A stretch of 52,671 nucleotides of DNA, taken from contig SVPV01000014.1 in assembly GCA_015065725.1 (NCBI GenBank), positions 1 through 52,671 of the forward strand, given 5' to 3'. The notes beneath the pieces were generated by a model that was not told the DNA's origin, did no database searches, and was given only the letters and a program-made list of their open reading frames with translations. Numbering within the stretch: the stretch's first letter is position 1; each line of letters starts with the position of its first letter. Below are positions 45,718 to 52,671 of the stretch, piece by piece. The position numbers and the translations under genes are program-made. This DNA comes from Oscillospiraceae bacterium. Its GTDB lineage: Bacteria; Bacillota; Clostridia; Oscillospirales; Acutalibacteraceae.

Positions 45718-48441
45718 ATGAAAAAGCTATTGTCATTAGTGCTTACAGTATTATTGGTATTTACGACAATAATAGGTGCTTCAACAGTTGAAGCTGAAAA
45801 TTTGCAAACCGCATACATAAACGGTGATTATGTTAATATTCGTACCGAGCCATCGCCTGTAGCTGTTAGTCTTGGTAAAGTAAGTTTTGATAATGTAACT
45901 TTGCTTGGCGAAACGGCACAAGTGCAGGGTATGGAATATTTATGGTATAAGATACAGTATGGCAGTATAACGGGTTGGCTGTACGGGCACCCGGAGTGGT
46001 TTGCTATAAACACACCGCCGTCAACACCCACGCCCGAATCAAATGCTACATTTGAAGAACAGCTTAAAGCTTTCCCCGAAAGCTATCACCAAGCACTTCG
46101 CGAGCTTCACGAAATGTACCCTAATTGGAAGTTTGTTGCAGATAATATTGATTTTACTTTCGATAAAGCTGTAGATGAGCAATACTTGAATTATAGAAAG
46201 TATGTTGAACTCAGTCAAGGAATAGCTTGGCGTTCGCTTAGAGGGGAAGCATATAATTGGCAGACGGACAAGTGGAAAATCTACGACAGTGACAGATGGG
46301 TTGCTGCTTCAAGAGAAGTAGTGGCGTATTATATGGACCCGAGAAATTTCCTTAACAGAAGCTCGGTATATATGTTTTTAAATCAGTCTTATGATACCGT
46401 TAATCACACCGAAGCTGGTCTTTCAAAAATCATTGCAGGAACCTTTCTTGTTAACAATTATACACCCAATCCAAACAGTCAATATGACGTAGAGTGCGGC
46501 GGCTCATACAGTAAGGTTATAATGTTAGCGGCTAAAGAGTCGGGTGTTAGTCCGTATATTATTGCATCAAAAATCATTGTAGAACAGGGCGACGGTACCT
46601 CTTCACTTATATCCGGTAATTACCCAGGTTTTGAGGGTTATTATAACTTCTTTAACTGGGGTGCTTTCGGTGTTGGAAATGATGTTATAATAAGAAATGG
46701 ACTTACTACTGCAAAGTCAGAGGGTTGGAATTCGCGTGCCGCATCAATAATAGGCGGTGCAAAAAAGCTAGCCGACGGATATATAGAGAACAGGCAACAT
46801 ACCTACTACTATATGGCGTTTAATGTTTTAAACCAAAACTATAATCATCAGTACGAGTCGGCTATTTATGCGGCATATAATAAGGCACAGAATATGTCTA
46901 CGGCATACGCTACTAATTATGAAGCTCCGCTTGTATTTAATATACCGGTTTATACCTCTATTCCAAATGAGGTTGCAACCAAAGCTGAAAGATACGATAA
47001 CAGATACAATAACTATTATTTAACACAAATGAATGTCGGGGGGTTATCACCCGAATTTAGTATGTTTAACCAAAGCTATTCGCTAAATGTTTCTGGTGAT
47101 ACAACAATTTATGTTGAACTTCCTGACAAGGCTTCAATTATTTCTGAGACGAAAACTGCTATAAATGCGGGTGAAAATAATATAATAATTACTGTAAAAG
47201 CCGAAAGTGGATTTACCAACACTTATAATATAAATGTTACGGCTGCCAAGCCTAGTGTTATTACTGTTGATACTGGAATTCACGGCGGTACTTGCGGTAG
47301 CAATATAAATTGGAAAATAACTAATAACGGTACATTAAAAATTGGAGGAACAGGGGCAACTGACGGATATACGGTTGCAACCGCTACACCTTGGTATGAT
47401 TATTCTGCCGAAATAACCACCGTAGAAATTGCGGAAACAGTTACAAATATTGGCAACTTTAATTTTTACAGTCTTGAAAACTTGGAAAATGTAATTGTAA
47501 ACAACCCTGATATGACCTTTGGTAAGCGTGTGTTTAAAACGGGTACCGATGTCGTGATTCATGCAAAGGGTGGCTCGTCGGTTGAGGAATATGCAAGGGA
47601 AAACAGTATTACATTTATAAAACCGCAAAACCCAGAAACCCCAAAAGCACCAGAGTTACTTTACCGTTCGGGCTACAGTGTTATACTTCAAACGGTTGAG
47701 GGATACGAATACAGTATAGATGGTATAAATTGGCAACAAAGCGGTGTTTTTGAAGATTTAAATGCGGGGACCACCTATAATCTTTATCAGCGTATAGCAG
47801 ATGGCGTTTATGCACCGTCGGCTAAAAGTGAGGCTTTAATAGTTACTACACTTTTAGCACCCACTGCACCAACAGTAGAAAGCGTTGACGGACAAAAGGT
47901 AACACTTACAAAAATTGACGGTTATCAATACAGTATGGATGGCAAAGTATGGCAAGAAAGCAATGTCTTTTTAACGGTACCGTTTGATAAAATACTTTGC
48001 TTCTATCAAAGAAAAATGGCAAACGGCAGTGATTTAGAGTCGCCTACAAGTGCCGCTACAAAGATTTCGGTTATATCTGCACCAAAAGTTTTTGTCGGTT
48101 TTGATACCTTGAAGATTGTATATACTGAGGGGTATGAGTATAGCTATGACGGTAAAACTTGGCAGGACAGTAACTTTTTTGAGGTGCTTGACGGTGAGTA
48201 TTATACACTTTACCACAGACCAAAAAATATTGATGGTATAGCCGTTTTTGCTAACGAAACGACAACGGTTTTCACAAACGGCAGAAACATAATAGAAAAT
48301 CCTGTAGCCGAGGATTTGGTTTGGCTTAAAAAGAGATTGTTATTACTTGACGGACAGACAAACCTTGCTGCCGACGTGAACTCTGACGGCGTGGTGAATA
48401 TACTTGATTACATAAGTATGCAAAAGAAAATAAGTAAATAG
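45718..48441 (+). CDS. Secreted SH3b/glucosaminidase-like protein with a partial dockerin
   Basis: A 907-residue exported protein. Order: signal peptide (1-about 26); bacterial SH3 domain (about 30-98, INGDYVNIRTEPSP); a glucosaminidase-like domain (about 115-390, with ASKIIVEQGDGTSSLISGNY and YYNFFNWGAFG); a cadherin-like beta domain (about 441-511); a BspA-like repeat region (about 521-640); three repeats of about 72 residues (641-851) each with GYEYSIDGINWQQS-type cores; and a dockerin-like end (861-907). The likely role is peptidoglycan cleavage in wall remodelling. The final part has one intact Ca loop (ADVNSDGVVNILDY), preceded by EDLVWLKKRLLLLDG, whose own Ca loop is missing. Start ATG follows AAAAGGGG. 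Confidence 0.87.
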   Translation: MKKLLSLVLTVLLVFTTIIGASTVEAENLQTAYINGDYVNIRTEPSPVAVSLGKVSFDNVTLLGETAQVQGMEYLWYKIQYGSITGWLYGHPEWFAINTPPSTPTPESNATFEEQLKAFPESYHQALRELHEMYPNWKFVADNIDFTFDKAVDEQYLNYRKYVELSQGIAWRSLRGEAYNWQTDKWKIYDSDRWVAASREVVAYYMDPRNFLNRSSVYMFLNQSYDTVNHTEAGLSKIIAGTFLVNNYTPNPNSQYDVECGGSYSKVIMLAAKESGVSPYIIASKIIVEQGDGTSSLISGNYPGFEGYYNFFNWGAFGVGNDVIIRNGLTTAKSEGWNSRAASIIGGAKKLADGYIENRQHTYYYMAFNVLNQNYNHQYESAIYAAYNKAQNMSTAYATNYEAPLVFNIPVYTSIPNEVATKAERYDNRYNNYYLTQMNVGGLSPEFSMFNQSYSLNVSGDTTIYVELPDKASIISETKTAINAGENNIIITVKAESGFTNTYNINVTAAKPSVITVDTGIHGGTCGSNINWKITNNGTLKIGGTGATDGYTVATATPWYDYSAEITTVEIAETVTNIGNFNFYSLENLENVIVNNPDMTFGKRVFKTGTDVVIHAKGGSSVEEYARENSITFIKPQNPETPKAPELLYRSGYSVILQTVEGYEYSIDGINWQQSGVFEDLNAGTTYNLYQRIADGVYAPSAKSEALIVTTLLAPTAPTVESVDGQKVTLTKIDGYQYSMDGKVWQESNVFLTVPFDKILCFYQRKMANGSDLESPTSAATKISVISAPKVFVGFDTLKIVYTEGYEYSYDGKTWQDSNFFEVLDGEYYTLYHRPKNIDGIAVFANETTTVFTNGRNIIENPVAEDLVWLKKRLLLLDGQTNLAADVNSDGVVNILDYISMQKKISK

Positions 48442-48452
48442 ACAAAACAAAT

Positions 48453-48486
48453 AACGCGGTGGAAGTAAGCTTAATTCCATCGCGTT
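48453..48486 (+). terminator. Hairpin after the glucosaminidase gene
   Basis: A 12-bp stem with one G-U pair (48453-48464 with 48475-48486). The tail is AATATGTTTTG, moderately T-rich. Confidence 0.7.
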
Positions 48487-48532
48487 AATATGTTTTGACG
48501 GATAAATCAATTCTATATTAATATTTTTAAAA

Positions 48533-48610
48533 TTGTAGGGCAGGGGTTTACTCCTGCCGCCGAGTTTCGCATAAATAAAACGGTGGGAGACAAGCCCACC
48601 GTCCTACGAA
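48533..48610. repeat. Second inverted REPIN-like element (two GTAGG-headed hairpins)
   Basis: Outer arms TTGTAGG (48533-48539) and CCTACGAA (48603-48610) are inverted. Within lie two hairpins: GGCAGG/CCTGCC (48539-48544, 48553-48558) and CGGTGGG/CCCACCG (48581-48587, 48595-48601). Each half thus reads, in its own direction, GTAGG followed by a G-rich hairpin. This is the architecture of paired REP sequences. The rest of the 48487-48665 gap shows nothing else. Confidence 0.65.
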
Positions 48611-48665
48611 ACACTAATTTTTGTGGGTTTGAAGGTATAAAAAGTAAATGCTTATGCATAAAAAA

Positions 48666-48700
48666 GAAACCCCACTCGCATATATAGCGAGCGGGGTTTC
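48666..48700 (-). terminator. Terminator of the GntR-ABC transporter operon
   Basis: A 14-bp stem with one mismatch (48666-48679 with 48687-48700). On the minus strand it is followed by six T, which ends the permease transcript. Confidence 0.85.
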
Positions 48701-48715
48701 GGAAATATGCTTTTA

Positions 48716-50500
48716 TTAATCTTCGTATTTTCCGTAATCTTCGTCTACAAGGTTTTGGTATTTTTCCATTATTTCTTCTATGACCTCAAAAAACTCAGTG
48801 TAATTATCGCCTACACAGAAGTCAAAGTAGCCGTCAATATGGTCAGAACCACCGTAAAATTCGCTTTCCCAACCTATATAAAGATTGGAGTTTCTTGTGA
48901 ATATAGATTTATCCATTTTATCGTTGGCTCTATTATATACTTCGAGCAGATTTATAAAGTCGTCACGTGTAATGGAATATTCAAAATATGCCCCCTCACC
49001 AATGTGACCGCTAAGCTGTGCGGTTTTCGGTTTTTCTGCCTTTACCTGTGTTATAACCGAATCTACATCTTCAAATTTGCAGACTTTAAGCATATCCTCG
49101 GCAAAATATTCTGTCGGGAAGCTGTAATAACTACGCTTGATTGTTGTGCCGTTCTTCATTTTGTAAATAAGATTTGCATGTGAGATATGGTAATCCTTGT
49201 CTTTTTGTTGCATTTCGTGATGTGCTATATCATATTCCTCAGTTATCTTTTTGTGGAGGTTGGTTACATATTTTACATCATCGCCTGTAAGCTCAACTGT
49301 AAAGCCCTGAATATTGGCTTCAACGGTCAAAATTTTATCGTTTTGAGGAATTCGTGTTTCAAAGCCTGTAATATCTAAAGCATAGCAAGTAGTGAGCAAT
49401 AACACTGCTGCGGCAGAAACACCGCCTACAATAAGAGATTTTTTGTATTCCTTAAAACCGCGTTCGCTTATTGCACCAAAGGCTACCGACGCTATAAGTG
49501 CACCCGCTACCGTAAATATCCAAAAAGCAGGACTAGCAAGATTTAAATCGGAGAAAATTACGCCCACACCAAAGCCTACCTCAAATGAAAGTAATAGGTT
49601 TGATATTACATATATAAATTTAAAAGCATAAGCAGTTCCTGCCTTTTCGGCGTTTCTGCGTTTGTAAAGTAAAATTGCGGCACCGATGAATAACGCTACA
49701 AGCACAACCGTTACTATTATTGCAGTTATCTCGTTAGAGTTGAATAATGGCGGTCGGGTGAGTGAGTATCCTCTTTCGTAGGTGGATGCTCTGTTTGTAA
49801 AATCGGCCACAGTGAAAATATAGTAGTATATCGGCGAAAAACATTTCATAATATTTTCCACAACCGAATAGGTGTAGCCGAATAAAAATTCCTCTGCAAA
49901 AACCGATATAATGTGCGGAAGAAGTAAAAGACCGATGTTTATAATGCCGATTGATAATGCAAAGTCAAAAACCGAGCCTGCACAAACAAGAAAGACAAGC
50001 GACAAACTGAAAGCTATTAACATTATAAAAATGTTATACATAAACAGTATTGCTAAAATTTCTAAATCTGCAATTATCCAAGGTGTAAATACTGCTATAA
50101 GAGCCAATGAAATGTATCCTATAATAAGCGGGATAAGTGTAGATACCAAACCTGCAAGAGAGCGTGAAAGCAGAAGCTCGGTTCTGGTTAGTGGCACCGC
50201 GTGAAAAACATCACTCGACTTTTTACTGTACAGATACATAAAATTAATAATATTGTATACTACCACACCTATAGCTCCAACAATACAGGCGGCTATACCG
50301 AAGGTCAGCAACACATTATTAAGCTCGTAAAATTCTTTGCTTAGGCGGTCGTAATATTCGTTAAGTTCTATTAAAACATAGCCTGGGCATACAAGAAGCA
50401 TACCTATAACCGAAAGTATTATAAGACCTAAATTCTGCCTTAAGGTAAAAAGGAAAAGACCTAATGTACTGTTTTTATTGGAGAATGTTTTTAACGTCAT
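48716..50500 (-). CDS. ABC-2 type transporter permease with an extracytoplasmic domain
   Basis: A 594-residue membrane subunit. The first 370 residues hold about ten hydrophobic helices, with NFMYLYSKKSSDVFHAVPLTRTELLLSR as the cytoplasmic segment typical of ABC-2 permeases in Firmicutes. After the last helix (about 371-390) there is a soluble C-terminal domain of about 200 residues with no recognised family, likely on the outer side. I use ATG 50500, because GGAGGTC lies just upstream; the longer frame begins inside the ATPase gene. It overlaps the ATPase by 26 bases. Export or envelope-stress role inferred from the GntR-ATPase-permease order. Confidence 0.85.
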   Translation of the reverse strand: MTLKTFSNKNSTLGLFLFTLRQNLGLIILSVIGMLLVCPGYVLIELNEYYDRLSKEFYELNNVLLTFGIAACIVGAIGVVVYNIINFMYLYSKKSSDVFHAVPLTRTELLLSRSLAGLVSTLIPLIIGYISLALIAVFTPWIIADLEILAILFMYNIFIMLIAFSLSLVFLVCAGSVFDFALSIGIINIGLLLLPHIISVFAEEFLFGYTYSVVENIMKCFSPIYYYIFTVADFTNRASTYERGYSLTRPPLFNSNEITAIIVTVVLVALFIGAAILLYKRRNAEKAGTAYAFKFIYVISNLLLSFEVGFGVGVIFSDLNLASPAFWIFTVAGALIASVAFGAISERGFKEYKKSLIVGGVSAAAVLLLTTCYALDITGFETRIPQNDKILTVEANIQGFTVELTGDDVKYVTNLHKKITEEYDIAHHEMQQKDKDYHISHANLIYKMKNGTTIKRSYYSFPTEYFAEDMLKVCKFEDVDSVITQVKAEKPKTAQLSGHIGEGAYFEYSITRDDFINLLEVYNRANDKMDKSIFTRNSNLYIGWESEFYGGSDHIDGYFDFCVGDNYTEFFEVIEEIMEKYQNLVDEDYGKYED

Positions 50501-51374
50501 ATCCGATGACCTCCAATTCATATAAGAATATTTCTTCAATAGACGGCTCTATACACTCGGCAAACACGGGCAAAAGATTCTTTATATATTTCATAATCTC
50601 TTCTTGGTCGCCACGAACAATCATCTGTAAAAGAGAGCCTGTTTTTTCAATTTTCATAACATCAAGTTGGTCGAATACCGATGTATCTGGCACTCGGTCA
50701 AAGGCAACTTGGATTTTATGAATTCTGCCTTTAATATTTTCGGTGTTATCGTTAAACAACATATCGCCGTTATGAATAAGTATTATGTGGTCAACTATAT
50801 CTTCTAGCTCGCGAAGGTTATGGGACGCAATAACTACAGTAAGCTTATCTTTTTCGACGCCGTCTATAATTATGTTCGCAAGCACTCTACGCATTACAAC
50901 ATCAAGTCCGTCAAATGCCTCGTCTAAAAGCAGATATTCCGGTTTTGTTGACATTGCAAGTATCAGTGCTGCTTGACGTTGCATACCCTTTGACATTGTT
51001 GAAATGCGGGCGGTTTTGTCAAGTGGGAAAACCGTTAATAAATGTTCAAAAGTTTCTTCGTCAAAATTTTTATAAAGTGATTTATAGAATTTTTTCATCT
51101 CAACTAAATTTGATTGAGGTAAAAAATAAGGTGTATCACCTAAAAATGCAATTTTCTCTTTTGCGATTACATTGTCAAAGCAATCCTCACCGTCAATTTC
51201 AATACTGCCGCCGTCGGCACGGTAAACGCCTGCAATCAAACGAAGCAGGGTAGACTTACCCGAACCGTTTGAGCCTACAAGACCGTAAATGCTGCCTTTT
51301 AAAAGTTTGAAATTTACGCTGTTTAAGGCGGTTTTTTCGTCAAATTTCTTGGTTAAATTTGTACCTGTTATCAT
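50475..51374 (-). CDS. ABC transporter ATP-binding protein
   Basis: A 299-residue ATPase. Walker A is GSNGSGKS (about 34-41), the Q-loop region is FLGDTPYFLPQSNLVEMKKFYKSLY, the signature is the variant MSKGMQRQAALILAMS in place of LSGGQ, Walker B is YLLLDEAFDGLD and the switch His is in VIASHNLRELED. The atypical signature is common in the YtrB/bacitracin-type subgroup linked to GntR regulators. It starts on the GntR stop (TAATG) and overlaps the permease, so the three genes are tightly coupled. Confidence 0.92.
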   Translation of the reverse strand: MITGTNLTKKFDEKTALNSVNFKLLKGSIYGLVGSNGSGKSTLLRLIAGVYRADGGSIEIDGEDCFDNVIAKEKIAFLGDTPYFLPQSNLVEMKKFYKSLYKNFDEETFEHLLTVFPLDKTARISTMSKGMQRQAALILAMSTKPEYLLLDEAFDGLDVVMRRVLANIIIDGVEKDKLTVVIASHNLRELEDIVDHIILIHNGDMLFNDNTENIKGRIHKIQVAFDRVPDTSVFDQLDVMKIEKTGSLLQMIVRGDQEEIMKYIKNLLPVFAECIEPSIEEIFLYELEVIGYDVKNILQ

Positions 51375-51748
51375 TATAGGTCCCTCTCTTTCCCGTATAT
51401 TTCATCGATTAAAGCAAGGATTTCTTCCTTTGGATACCCTACGCTTTTAGCGGATGATAAAACTTGCTTTAATTTTTCTTGCTCATTATTAAAAATAGCA
51501 GATTTGGTATTATCACCGTTTGCAACAAAAGAGCCTTTGCCCTTTACAGAATATATTACTCCTCTTTCTTCAAGCAATGTGTACGCCTTTTGAATCGTGT
51601 TGGGATTTACCGACAGTTTTAGTGCCATTTGTCTGACTGACGGCAGGGCGTCATCAGTTTTTAAAACGCCAATCGCTATAAGACGTATAAATCCATTGAC
51701 AATTTGGTCGCAAATAGAAATACCGCTTTTATAATCTATTTGCAGCAT
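51374..51748 (-). CDS. GntR family regulator, YtrA type
   Basis: A 124-residue regulator with an N-terminal winged helix (about 10-75: ISICDQIVNGFIRLIAIG, DALPSVRQMALKLSVNPNTIQKAYTLLEERGVIYSVKGKGSFV) and a short C-terminal helical tail instead of a large effector domain. That is the YtrA subfamily, which represses an adjacent ABC operon and responds to cell-wall-acting agents in Bacillus. ATG 51748 is used, with GAGGAG upstream. A palindromic operator lies at its promoter. Confidence 0.92.
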   Translation of the reverse strand: MLQIDYKSGISICDQIVNGFIRLIAIGVLKTDDALPSVRQMALKLSVNPNTIQKAYTLLEERGVIYSVKGKGSFVANGDNTKSAIFNNEQEKLKQVLSSAKSVGYPKEEILALIDEIYGKERDL

Positions 51749-51772
51749 AGCATCAACTCCTCTCAAAAAACT

Positions 51773-51799
51773 AACTGTACTATATCAGTTAGTACAGTT
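51773..51799. promoter_or_regulatory. Probable operator of the YtrA-type GntR regulator
   Basis: AACTGTACT (51773-51781) and AGTACAGTT (51791-51799) are perfect inverted repeats with a nine-base spacer. They lie right after the -10 box of the GntR-ABC operon, where bound repressor would block transcription. A nested TAACTG/CAGTTA pair adds symmetry. Confidence 0.75.
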
Positions 51800-51801
51800 G
51801 T

Positions 51802-51830
51802 ATAATACACCACTTTTTTACTTTTGTCAA
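51802..51830 (-). promoter_or_regulatory. Promoter of the GntR-ABC operon
   Basis: On the minus strand TTGACA (51825-51830) and TATTAT (51802-51807) with a 17-bp spacer. Confidence 0.78.
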
Positions 51831-51849
51831 CAATTTTTTTAAATATTTC

Positions 51850-51878
51850 TTGAAATCCTGTTTCCTTTTTGCTATTAT
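51850..51878 (+). promoter_or_regulatory. Promoter of mscL
   Basis: TTGAAA (51850-51855) and TATTAT (51873-51878) with a 17-bp spacer, divergent from the GntR promoter. Confidence 0.65.
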
Positions 51879-51931
51879 TGTTACATAAGTTAAGCTAATG
51901 TGCTTTGCTAAATAATTTTAAGAGGTGCGAT

Positions 51932-52330
51932 ATGAAAAAGTTTCTAGAAGAATTTAAAGCGTTTATTAATCGTGGTAATGTAGTGGATATGGCTGTCGGT
52001 GTTATCATCGGTGCTGCCTTTAAGGCAATCGTCGACTCTGTAGTTAACGATTTAATTTCACCGATAATAGGCATAATATTCCGTAAAGATTTTTCAAATT
52101 TGGTTATCCAGATTTTTGATGCACAAATCCGCTACGGTGCATTTATTATGGCAGTAATTAATTTCTTTATTGTGGCTGCCGCACTCTTTGCACTCATAAA
52201 GGTTATCAACCTTTTCCACAGAAAGAAAGAGGAAGCACCTGCTCCCGTTACTACAAAGGTTTGCCCTTATTGTAAGAGTGAGATAAGCATTGAGGCTACA
52301 CGTTGCCCCCATTGTACATCTGAAGTTTAA
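51932..52330 (+). CDS. mscL: Large-conductance mechanosensitive channel with C-terminal zinc ribbon
   Basis: A 132-residue channel protein that opens under strong membrane tension to release solutes. [29 protein letters not shown] is the N-terminal amphipathic segment and first helix (residues 2-30), followed by [10 protein letters not shown], a short outer loop and the second helix (about 68-90). In place of the usual cytoplasmic helix there is a CPYC...CPHC pair (about 114-129) that should bind zinc. The ATG at 51932 has AGAGGTG upstream; the longer frame lacks a ribosome site. Monocistronic. Confidence 0.95.
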   Translation: MKKFLEEFKAFINRGNVVDMAVGVIIGAAFKAIVDSVVNDLISPIIGIIFRKDFSNLVIQIFDAQIRYGAFIMAVINFFIVAAALFALIKVINLFHRKKEEAPAPVTTKVCPYCKSEISIEATRCPHCTSEV

Positions 52331-52352
52331 TTTCTACATACTAATTAAAGTA

Positions 52353-52380
52353 AAGCGGATTGCAGAAATGCAGTCCGCTT
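52353..52380 (+). terminator. Terminator of mscL
   Basis: A 12-bp stem with one G-U pair (52353-52364 with 52369-52380) and an ATTATAT tail. The 52381-52553 stretch beyond is very AT-rich with A-tracts, which could act as an upstream activating element for the next promoter. Confidence 0.75.
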
Positions 52381-52553
52381 ATTATATACATATAATATAG
52401 CAATACAAAAGTATATATACATATATAATAAAAGGCAGTCGAGGATTAAAACGCAATTTTTATGTATAAATAACATAAAAAATCAACATAAAAGTATGTG
52501 AAATAGCATAAAATACCAAACAAAAAAATTTTTCAAAAAAACTGAAAAAAGTG

Positions 52554-52582
52554 TTGACAAACGGGGTTTGGTGTGGTATTAT
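52554..52582 (+). promoter_or_regulatory. rRNA operon promoter (rRNA genes lie beyond the window)
   Basis: TTGACA (52554-52559) and TATTAT (52577-52582) with a 17-bp spacer follow an A/T-rich block. The leader after it contains ACCTTGAAAATTAAACAACG (about 52618-52637), a sequence type that precedes 16S rRNA in Firmicutes and takes part in processing. The 16S gene itself does not begin within the window. Confidence 0.75.
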
Positions 52583-52671
52583 AATCGGGCACCCTTGAGA
52601 AAAGGAGTGCGAAACGGACCTTGAAAATTAAACAACGACAATAATAAGGACCCGACAATTCTTGAGAGAAA

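Noticed and set aside
52583-52671. Start of a 16S rRNA gene
   Set aside because: Only promoter and leader sequence are present; the usual 16S 5' sequence (AGAGTTTGATC type) does not occur before the window ends.

Overview
The window reads as chromosome of a low-GC Gram-positive bacterium of the class Clostridia, most likely an anaerobic gut member of the Oscillospirales/Ruminococcaceae type. This is inference from gene content: T-box leaders on pheST and trpB, a lysine riboswitch on dapA, the rplU-prp-rpmA-obgE cluster, a LexA box of the Bacillus/Clostridium type, IreB, RqcH, YhaM, WalJ/YycJ, RicT, paired half-size chromate and TauE/SafE transporters, a small 2[4Fe-4S] ferredoxin and two secreted proteins ending in dockerin-like modules. 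Strong promoters are of the sigma-A type (TTGACA, 17 bp, TATAAT). No tRNA gene, CRISPR array, phage or insertion sequence was found; the right edge carries a promoter and leader typical of an rRNA operon whose genes lie outside.

Layout. 1-962: terminator of an upstream gene and a 5'-truncated feoB. 1114-6219: an amino-acid ABC transporter operon (binding protein, permease, ATPase, YerC/TrpR-like regulator), then a new promoter, a tryptophan-type T-box, a tiny Trp-containing leader ORF, a trpB with no trpA, and an amidohydrolase. The binding protein has its two lobes in reversed order, so it looks like a natural circular permutation. 6285-10322 (minus): T-box, pheS, pheT, ireB. 10415-13811 (plus): ywlG, murA, walJ, rlmH. 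13847-24476 (minus): TIM-barrel protein, rqcH, trmK, DUF1858 protein, yhaM; two chromate-transporter halves, rnhA and lexA with an SOS box; two TauE/SafE halves; ferredoxin; ricT, holB, trpS.

24634-29530 (plus): two small unknown genes, L21 leader, rplU, prp, rpmA, a zinc-ribbon protein, obgE, mrnC and a PfkB sugar-phosphate kinase. 29567-30478 (minus): nucleoside hydrolase. 30552-36109: a 1367-residue secreted RCC1-repeat/dockerin protein and an isolated rhaA. 36135-42830: a DUF6873-like protein, pth, mfd and two exported SurA/PrsA-like proteins. 42889-45398: lysine riboswitch, dapA, lysA. 45415-48610: a secreted glucosaminidase-like protein flanked by two inverted-repeat elements and preceded by an unassigned structured RNA of about 160 nt that ends in a terminator. 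48666-51830 (minus): a GntR/ATPase/permease ABC cassette with an autoregulatory operator. 51850-52330: mscL. 52554-end: rRNA promoter and leader.

The most interesting parts are the permuted binding protein in what looks like a tryptophan/indole salvage module, the structured RNA at 45535-45695, and the two dockerin proteins whose dockerin halves appear in opposite order.
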